Source: a virus. Taken from it: DNA of 57,640 bases. The stretch lies in the IMG/VR virus record IMGVR_UViG_3300032268_000454, positions 1 through 57,640 of that record; one strand, written 5' to 3'. The notes below the pieces were generated by a model. That model had not been told where the DNA came from, did not search any database, and worked only from the letters and a program-made list of their open reading frames with translations. Below are positions 42,412 to 52,400 of the stretch, piece after piece (within the stretch, counting starts at the first letter, position 1; each line of letters starts with the position of its first letter). Made by a program: the position numbers and the translations under genes.

Positions 42412-43455
42412 ATGGCCTTAGGAGCAGCAAACAAACAGCAGATGCAGCCCGCGCAGTATGTTAATGCTGTAAACGCGGAGGGCTTGTTCCGTCCTGGAAA
42501 CTTTAGCTCTCCTAACGTAAATACCGGGCTTTTTCGACCCCAAGAAACCATGCCGTTGGTTCAGTCGCAAATGCAGCAGACCACGAGGGATAATGTAGCT
42601 CGTCAAGCTCTCCAAGACGGCGAGTCCTGGGGCGTCTTGGAGCGGATGCAGAGTGTTCTTGAAAAATCCCAACCCAATCTCGAGCGGATCAAATACAACC
42701 GAGCGATGGACATGCAGTCGCTTTTGAATAACGAAGTTAAGACCATCGGCGAACTCCATGCCCGCGCTTACAAAGGCGACATGAATGCCCAAGCGCAACT
42801 GGCGAACTTCACATTTAGACCAGAGATTCTTGAGGGTTCTTCAATCGAGCAGTTTTCGGCGCTCCGAGACCAATTAAACAAAGCACAGCTATCGGTTGCA
42901 AATAGCAGCGTAATCGCTTCCTCGCAGGCGGTTAAGAAAGATCTTGCTGAGCGTGTTCAAAAACTTACGGGCGAAGGCAATGAAGACGCTATGGCTTTGG
43001 CTTCCTTGATTGGCTCGACCTTAGTGCAAAGCGGAACCTCGGCCATCCCTCAACCGCAAATTGAAAACATCAAAGATAGAATTTCTTTTTACCGCGCCAA
43101 ATATCCGAAATCTACAGCTATTGATTCCAATATTGTTGATCAATATAAGATGGAACTTCAAGGGGCGGACAAGAGCCGGTTGGAAGATATGGAATATGGT
43201 TCGAACAAAATGTCCGTCCGGGATGCTTCAAGTCTTATGGGCAACATTGGGCGTATTATTGCTTCTGATCCCACAATGTCCGATGACCAAAAAGCAATGT
43301 TCCAAGCTATGATGATTAACGTGGCTGGTAAGTCTGGTATTTTGAACGGGGTAGCGATGCCGGGTATGACTTCACCAGCCGCTAAGCCAGGCGAACCCTC
43401 TACGATGGATAGGCTTAACAACGCCATAAATGCTTTGAAGACACCTTCGAAATAA
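42412..43455 (+). CDS. internal virion protein, 347 aa
   Basis: Helical protein with Gln/Met-rich segments (P-L-V-Q-S-Q-M-Q-Q-T-T-R-D-N-V-A) and no enzyme motif. It lies between the glycine-zipper protein and the giant protein, as the second component of ejected-protein complexes does in podoviruses. Four bases from the previous stop. Function is inferred. Confidence 0.6.
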   Translation: MALGAANKQQMQPAQYVNAVNAEGLFRPGNFSSPNVNTGLFRPQETMPLVQSQMQQTTRDNVARQALQDGESWGVLERMQSVLEKSQPNLERIKYNRAMDMQSLLNNEVKTIGELHARAYKGDMNAQAQLANFTFRPEILEGSSIEQFSALRDQLNKAQLSVANSSVIASSQAVKKDLAERVQKLTGEGNEDAMALASLIGSTLVQSGTSAIPQPQIENIKDRISFYRAKYPKSTAIDSNIVDQYKMELQGADKSRLEDMEYGSNKMSVRDASSLMGNIGRIIASDPTMSDDQKAMFQAMMINVAGKSGILNGVAMPGMTSPAAKPGEPSTMDRLNNAINALKTPSK

Positions 43456-43471
43456 AAAATTTCTAAGAGTA

Positions 43472-46400
43472 ATGCAAATCTCCGATATTCTTCAGAACGA
43501 AAAGTTCAAGGGGGCCGATCCTGATCAACAGGAAGAGATCCTTAACTTGTATGAGCAGGCCATGCATGACGAGGCTTTCAAGCCCGGCAATTTCAACATG
43601 CGTCAATACGCGCAAGCTAAGCAAGAGGTTGATTCAGCTAAGACAGCTTTAAATCTTCAGCCCGACCCGAGGTCTACATTCCAGAGAATGAAGGACGAGT
43701 TCGTGAGTGGTATGTCTTCATCGATGCAAGCGGCCAAGGCTCTTCGTGCGGTCAACGGTCTCGATACTCCTGAAGAAGCTGCTGCCGAGCTTGCAGAACA
43801 GGAAAGAGAACTTCAGGCCAGACCGATGGCTCGCTCCATGCTCAAGTACCAAAAAGCAGGGGGTCAGGGTTGGGTAGCCCCTATTCTTAACATTTTTAGC
43901 AACCCAGAGGCAGCAGCTCTTATTGCGGCTCAAGGTTTGGGGTCAAGCGTCCCCGGTCTTGCCCTGGGCGCAGCTGGAAGTATTGGGACTAAAGCTGCGG
44001 GTGGTGGAAAAGAAGCCGTCCTTTTGTCCACTATGGCTGGTGTTGGCGCGGGTTCAGCTTTTGTTGAAGGCGGATCAAAGATTTTAGAAGACCTACGTGA
44101 GCAAGCTGGCGATCTCCAGGATACCGAAGCGGTAGCCGCTATTCTTCGAGATCCATCAAAGCTTCAAGAAATGAAGAATCGGGCTCTTGCCCGAGGTGTT
44201 ACGGTCGGGGCATTTGATGCGGCCTCTGTGGCGCTTCCTTCTTCGATGCTTTTCAAAACAGCTAAAGGACTGAAAGGTCTGGCGGCTCGAGGTGTTGGTG
44301 ATGCGGCGCTACAAGGTATGTTGGGTGCGGCCGGTGAAGTTGCGGGAAGTGCGGCGATTGGTGAAGAGTCCAATCCGGCTGATGCCTGGGCAGAGTTCAT
44401 CGGTGAAATGGTCCCTGGTATGGTTGAGCTTGGCCTTGGCGGAGCTCGTACTCTTATCCCGCAGACCGAGCAAGCAGCTCAAGAGAAGTCGAAGACCAAC
44501 GCCCTATTCCCCAGTCAGACCAGCGCTCCTACAATCCAAGCCGATAAACAAAAAGGTCAATTTGATCCAGCCAGGGTAGCGCCTGCCGCGGTAACAAAAT
44601 TGGCTAACGCTTCAACTCCTGGTCAGTCTAGTACTCCTGGGGTTGATGATGCTTTAAACGGACCTGAAGTGGTTGATGTCGAGACTCTGGAAGGAGTCGG
44701 AGCTCCTGCTGGAGGCACATCCCCAGAAGATAACATGACGAAGCCCAAGAACGATGGGGCTTTTACTTACCACGGGAGCGGTTTTGGCTCTTTTTCTTCT
44801 GTTGTAGAAACTTTTGCAGAATCTCAGGGGCTTAGGCGTTCCGGGTATAAAGTGGCGACCAACCAGCAGGAAGAGGAAGCTTATTCTGATTTCGATACAA
44901 CAGCCAACCCGGATGAAGCGGATCAAAAGAATATTGATAGTTCCGACTTTGTTATTGTTGTCGGCAACGACGACACTCTTAAGAACGATGTGGGTCAAGC
45001 TAGGTCAAGAAACTATGCTTTGGATCAGGGTAAAACTCTTATCGAAGGTCGTAGTGCTGATGTTCTGATCCCAAGAGTGCTTGATTTCATTAAAGCTAAT
45101 CCAGACCTAGCCAACTTCACTATCATAGGCCCACAGGATACGGCGGTTCGAACCACGGGTAAAAACAGGGAAGCACTCAACCGCGAAGCTTTAGATACTG
45201 CTCGGGAAATAATGCAGACGCTTGGCTCGATCCCTAAGGATCAAGCTTCGAGGGATCTGAACACCGAAGCAAACGCCAGACGCAAGGCTTCTGGGATGGA
45301 TTATGCTAGAGCTTCTTCACCTGCAAGCATTGTTGCTGGACTAATATCTCCAGATAGATACACATCGCGTCAAGAAAGCGCTCAAGAGCTTTTGTCTGAG
45401 TTTGATCCTGCCACCGAGCCAACAGCTAACGACCGTGTTCTTGTTTTTGGTACCGATGTTGCCGGGAGACATGATAAAGTTTACGGCCCCATCGCTCAAA
45501 GGTTAGGGGCTGAAAAGGGAAAGACGGGCGCAGTAGGAAGAACCTACGCCCTCCCAATATTTGACCCGAGTTATAAAGGTCCCGAAGGAAAAGACAACCG
45601 GCAGGGTAGAGGGGAGTCTTTTAATCCGAGATCCGCAAAGCTCGAAATGCAAAAGTTCTTTGATTTTGCGAAACAAAACCCCGGAAAAGAGTTTTGGCTC
45701 ATGTTTGGTGCGTATCCGCATACTTTCTCCGAAAGCCAAGAGCGAGCTATTTTTGCCGGCACTCAAGCTCCTGCCAACGTAAGGTTTCTAGGCAGCACGG
45801 CCGCTAATATATTTCAAGGTTCTATTGCTCCAAAGAGCCGAGTCAGCGTAAGTCGGGGTAAAAAGTCTACAAGGAGCGCTTCTATTCCTAATGTGGATCG
45901 CGTTCTGGGTGAGAGCCAGGCTCTAGACCCAAATGATATAGATAAAGATGTATCAATCGGTGATCGTATTCGTAATAAAGGAAAGAAATCGCTTAGAGGA
46001 ATTATCCTAAGCGAGCGTCAAGCCCGCGAGTTGTTGTCCGCAGCAAATGCAGAAAGAGTTGAGCGTCGCAGGGAAATCGTAGGCACCCCCAAAGAAGGAA
46101 AGATCTATAATCCAGCCATTGCCCCAGGCGGGATTACCAAGCTTTCCTCTTTCCCGTTCACAGCGTTTGCAAATTCTAAGAAAGGTACATTCCTTGTCCG
46201 CATTAAAGGTGTATCCGAAATTGGTACAGAGGTTGATACTCAAACAGCCGCGGAGCTTTCTCAAACCAATCCGCAGACTATTGAAGCTAAGAGGGGTATT
46301 GGAAAACAATATCTTGTCGATCTTGATTATGTGTCGCCTGTCGCTTCGGACTACAGAAGAACTATCTCAAAAATCTACGAACGTGAAACTGAAGTAGTAA

Positions 46401-49400
46401 CTCAAGCTAAAGCTAGCGGGCAGGTAACTCAGATTGATGCGGACACATTGCTTGCTTCTCCACAAGAAGCGGCGAGACCGATCGGGGCACAAGCAAACCT
46501 TCCTGGTCAAGTGGTAGTGACCGTTGAACCCGAGCCAAACACATCCGAGCTAGAGAACAATAGAGCCAGGCTCGATAACGAGTTAAAGCAACTGCAAGCC
46601 AGAGAGGCTGAAGAGTTTGGTTCGCTATCCAAGGATGGTGGTCGTAATGCTCCGAAGAAAAAAGGTTCAATTAATACTGATGAAAGAAAGAGGGTATCTG
46701 ACCGCATTCGAGAACTTACTCTGGCAGTCGGCTATCTAGATAACCAGATACGGGCCGAGCGCCTTAATTGGTTGGACTCAGGTATCGCAAAAATTACAGA
46801 GGCTCTTATCAGGAATGGCGGAGTAGTAGTTATACGGAATTCTCCTGAGTGGGTGAAGGCGTCTGTTCGCGAGTTAAACGCCGTGTTCAATTCTCTGGTG
46901 AGCCCCGTAGATGGGTCGTTGTCGGTCTACGGTGTGCGTGAAGATTATGATACTGACCCCGCAATCTCGGGGCTTTCTACGACTGAAAATAAGGGTTCTC
47001 GTAAGATTAACGACCCCAAGACTTCAAATAAGAATACCGGAAAGTGGTATGGCGCCGCACCTACCTCCGAAATGATTGAGGCCAAAAAAGATCAGGCCGA
47101 ATCCAGCTACATGAGCCAAGTATTTAAGGGTGGGCCGCAAACCTCACTACCCCCTGAAGATCTGGCCAAGCATATTGAGTCGGTCCTGTTCGATAATAAT
47201 CCAGAGCGCATGCGTACAAAGTCGATGCCCGCGTTGAAGAACTTGACGCCCCAGCAAGTGACAACGCTTAAGGATGCGGTGAACGCGGTAAATTCAGTCA
47301 AACCTGGAACTAAACCCACACAGGCCAGTCAAAAACTTCTTAGGGAAGCCCTTAATATTGTTAAGGAGTACGCAGAAAACGAGAAGATTGCCTCGGAGAT
47401 GTATTTGGCCGTCCGAGATGAAAATACATATGCGCTAAATCAGCCAGGCACCTACATGAAGATGCTTGCCAAAGCGATTGCAAGAGACCCTCGTGCTGGG
47501 TCCTTGGCCAACCTCAACCTTTTCTTGCCGGGTGTTGGCTCCGTTTCTTTTACTCCCGACCAAGTTCAAACCTTTGCTAAGGGTGAGCTTACGGGCTCAG
47601 TCAGCCCCGTTGCAGCCAAGTTTACCCCCGCGGATACCACAGGGCTTACGGAAGAAAACAGCCTAGAAAAACAGTTTAAACCCAACTCCCTTTATTTGTA
47701 CGACAACAAGGGGCAAGTGTTACGAGTATTGCCTTTCTCGTTTAGGAACCGGTTTATACCGAACGCGGGCGGTGTGAACATTGTTCCTGATACCGACGTT
47801 CTCCATCCGACAACTTCGCTTAAAGCTTTTGATACCCGTGAAATGTCAGCTCAGAAAAGTCTGACCGCGGAAGAGTTGCGGGATCTGAGTTGGGCACAAT
47901 CTAAAGGATTGCTTGGTGAAATACCGAGCACCGACTGGAGAGGTAGGTTCGCATTGGATGTGTCCGAGAAATTAAGCCGTGGCGAACCCGTAGTTATCGC
48001 AGATCAGGACACTATTCAGTTTGTGCGGGCATACCCCGGCATCTTCACCGGTGTCGTCAGGCACGGCGACAGCATCATGGTTACCGAGATGAAAACCGCC
48101 TTTGGTATTGTAACATCCGAAGCTCCTGTGGCCGGGTTGTCCCAAGACTTTACGAACGTATTCTACAGACTCCTTCAACCTTTCTTTGCCCTCCAAGAGA
48201 ATGAGTTTAATAAGGATATTGAGTTAGGGAGCAAAGAAGAAAACAACTTCGGGTTAAAGAAGACTTTTGCTCAATCGCCGGATGATATCGTGGGCGGTGG
48301 AGTTGGTTCGGTTGGAGATACGGTGCCGGCCTTTAATGCGGCTGGGGAGGCTATTCCTTCCGTCAATAAGCAACTGAGCGAGGGCGAGCGTAGGTTTGAA
48401 GAAGGGCTTGCGGACGAATCTATCCCAGAGACCGAGACTCAAAAGGGTGCTGGAGAAGTTAGTCGTGGGATGGGCGGAGTTGAGTATGGAAAACTCCTTG
48501 AACCAACCGAAGGCGCTAAAGAAGTTAAGTCGGCCAGATTGAATATGCTGATCTCGCCAGAAAAAGCCGAGTTGATCCGCAAAGCAGACCCCGAAGGCAA
48601 GTACGTTCGGATGGTTGTTCTTCCAAGAATTTCCTATATCGCCAGAACGACGGGCAAAGAGATGCCTGTCACGACCAAGGATGGTTACGCAATTGTTACA
48701 GGGATTACAGATCCTCGCACGGGTGAGTACATGGGAGATAAAGCTCCGCTTCCACAGCGTCCGACAGATGAAGTGGCTTCCGAAGAAGAGAGTCTCCAAG
48801 CCGCTACCGCGGTAGCCGCAGAGCAGGATAAGCTGGGCCAATATATTTTCCTACCAAAGGATATTAGTATTCAGGATCTGGTAAGCACGTATCAGAATAT
48901 ATTAAGTACGATTAAAGGCTCTAGCGGTCCTGTTCTTGTTTCAAGGGATGTTCTGGAGTTTAACCAACAGCTTCAGGCGCTTCAAAATGTCGTTTCCTTT
49001 GATGCTACCGACGACGGATTTTACCTGACCGGGGTTTACGATAACTCTAAAGGTGAGTGGATTGGTCAGTTGCCTTATGGGGCAAGAAGAATGACTACTG
49101 GAGAGGTTGCAGCTCTATCGCGTGAACAAGCTGTCGATCTTGGCAACAACATTAACGAATGGTTGCGGGAAAAGAGAGCAGCCAGCGTGGATACTCTTTC
49201 GTTGGATGACGTAACTTTCTCGGACGACGAAATTAAGAACCGAGTTCTCTTGCTTCAAGCCGTTGCTCAGTCCTACCTAGACGGATTCGGAAAGACGCGT
49301 GAGTCGTTGGAGAAGGGGCTCGCGAACATAATGAGCCTAAAGACAAGGGAGAAGCAGAACTATCTATTCCTGGAGAATGTCGAGTCTCGCTTCCAGCAGG

Positions 49401-52400
49401 CTATTAACGAGGGAGCTTTCGACGCCGATGAACTTCGTCTATTGCCGAGGCTCATTGAAGATGCGGTTAACGTATTTAATAGTGGTGTGGTGTACAGCCC
49501 GGTGGACGCCAACGATACGACCAAAGGCTGGAACGCGGGTGTCTCAAGGAAGTTCCCGAACACGTCGGGGCGGCCAAGAGAGCACTTCCTGAGTCGCGTA
49601 AAGAAAAGCGGTATCCCGGAGCAAGAGGCAAACAACCTGGTCGACAATCTTAATATCAATCAGACCGAGACTTTTAAGGATAGTGAGTTGATGCGCAGAG
49701 TGTTTATTGAAACCCTCTTAATGAGTAAGACTGCTGATGGCGCGAAACTCAACGCCGTGCTCAATAAGATTCTTTCTGAGTACGAAGACATGCGCGAACA
49801 GTTTGGCGATGAGTACTTAAACGAGTCTCGTCCTACAAATACGCTTTACGGTTTTGTGACTGCCTTGTCAGTTGAGGGCTATGGTGGCGTTGACGGTTTG
49901 GCAAAACGGGTAGTGGGTATTGCCGCTAACATGAAAATAAACGAGGTTTCCTTCGTCTCATTGGAAGGGACAACGGAAAAGGTCGAATCAAATGAAACAG
50001 AATCAAAGGCTATCGACGTTGCCTTCTTGCCGGACCAAAGCGGCAACGACTATGACGCCCAAAAAGATTTAGCAGGTGACTCATACGACACGGAGCTAGA
50101 CAAATATGAAACACTACCAACCAAAGACAAACGCAGGAAAAAGTACGAAGCCTTTATCAATCAGATGGCTGAGTATAGGGAAGGACTTCCTTTCATTAGG
50201 CGGGCGGTTCATGACATTGTTATGCGCGAAGGGTTTGGATTTACTGCGGGATATGTCCCTACTGTGTATCAAGGTGATGAAAAAGCCCAGCAGGGGTTGG
50301 TGTTCGGCAAAAGCAACGCCCAGTTGGATATTCTGTTTCCCACCGTCAAACTTAAAGAAGAATCGCAAATTGGTGATGCTGGAAAGGGTAAGGGCTTTCT
50401 CAGTGGCAAGCTCCTTAACTCGATATTCGGGGCACTGCCTGGCATTCCGTCCTCTTTCATTGAGCCGGCTGTTCTCGGTCAAATCGCCAAAGAACAATAC
50501 GAAGGGATTCTTCAAGAGCTTGTACGCAACGATATGCAGGAATTCTCGGATGCTGAAAAGGTCCGCGAAACGCTTCGTCAATATGAACAAGAAGTCGTCA
50601 ACGAGCAGAGCCGGGCGTCTCAGCTACGGAAGGATATAAAACAGGCCGGTATACCCGTTAGCAACAAAGCCACTCCGGAAGTAGTAGCCATGAACTTGGC
50701 GGCTAACCCCAGAAGGGTTGGGTCCTTGCCAAAAGCATTGCTAAATATTCTTGGGAATAGCCCGCTGGCCTCGTTGAGAGATGCCTCAGAGCTTTTAATC
50801 AACCGGTTAAGACAACAGTACAAATTTGCTGGGACTACTTTAGAGCAGTTGATGGAGCAACTTATCGATCCGGTAGGTAAGTTCGACGGAACACTGTCTC
50901 CGGAAGAGCTCATCAGTCCTGAAAACGATCGGGCGCGTATGCGAGATATGTTGTTCAACGTTCTCTTGCCTGCCTTCGAGAACAAAGAATCTTTCGATGC
51001 GGCCTCTGTGCTCGGCCAGATGCGGGCGATCAACGATCCGTACCGCAGACAAGCCAACCTATCTAGGGTGCGAAAGATCCGGGCTGATGTATCAGGAGCT
51101 TCGAAGTATGCTACTGAAGCGGGCTTTTCCGATGCCGGGGTGAGCTTCGACCAAAATCTTCTTAACCTCCAAGACCCAAGACAAGAGAAGGCGATGGAGT
51201 ATCTACGCGCTTCCGCCCGCCGTAAGGGTCTGAAAAACGTCAACTTTCAGTCGAACACGACGGAAAACTATCCAGTATTCACGGTTCGCGGTTCCGAAAA
51301 TGCGATGGACCCCGTTAACTCAACTATCTTCGTTAACCCAGAACTATTGGCAGAGAAACTTTTCCAACAAAACGATATTGAGTTTATCAATGAAAGAGCA
51401 AGAAATACGTATGACAAGCTGACAGAGCAACTGATGGAGCAACTTATTGCTCATGAGGTCGCGCACCTTTCCTACTTCGAACAGCTCCGACGGGAGTATA
51501 GGGCTCGCTTTCCTAACGGTGGAGTATCTTGGGAGTCTTACTACAACGAGCGTGTCCGTGATGTGTCAAACTTCCTGCGATCTGATAATAACGGGCTCAA
51601 GGTCAAGCTCCCTGGGCAAAGGGCCGTTTCCGTTACGGAAGCTCTTGGTGAACTCTACCCAGAGACGAAGCAGAGCGATGAAGTCTTGGTAGCTGAGTTC
51701 TTGCGACTACTTCTAGAGTTGGATAAGAGCAGGGGAGCTAAAGTATTTACAGAAGGCTTGGAACTTCAGAGAAGTCTCCAGGTTGAAGATCGAGTATCTA
51801 GCCTGATACGAGGGCAATCTCGCCGGCAAGTTATGGCTATGGACGAGTTCGCTAGATCACAACGGAAGTCGTTCTTGGGTTGGCTCCGCACGGTTCTGGA
51901 TTCCGTATTCAATCTTTTCAGCACGCTCAAAGCCTCCTCCGATCCTCGGGCGAGGGAGCTTTATACAACTTATAATAAACTCAGCGCTATTTACGATCGT
52001 TTCTATTCTGACTATGTGGCGCCTCCGACGGTTAATACCCCGACCGTCGAGACGGAAGGGTTGCTGCCGATGGGCGACGCGTTCAACCGAGCCAAGCCTA
52101 TCGGCGCCCAAAGGGAGTCTGCTGCGGCAGCCAGACGCGCAGATCTATTTGAAGGTCGGGGTGGCGTTCCAAACTACGTCGAAAAAACCTCACCCGAAGA
52201 GATTGCGTATCTAAAGAACGTTGGGGCAATTGATGCGGTTGAGAGTATTCTTAGTGGTTTGGATGCTGAAAAAGTAGCTGTGTGGCTTAGCTATAACCCG
52301 TTACCCGACACAACAGCTGCCGTTGAAATTGGCGATCAGACTTTCAACCTAGATAACACTCAGATCTTTACCTTGGCCAGCTATGCAATCAGTAGATTTA

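Noticed and set aside
41937-42551. A 204-residue Pro-rich frame on the minus strand.
   Set aside because: It is the antisense image of the Gly-rich internal virion protein; Pro-rich shadows arise from Gly codons.
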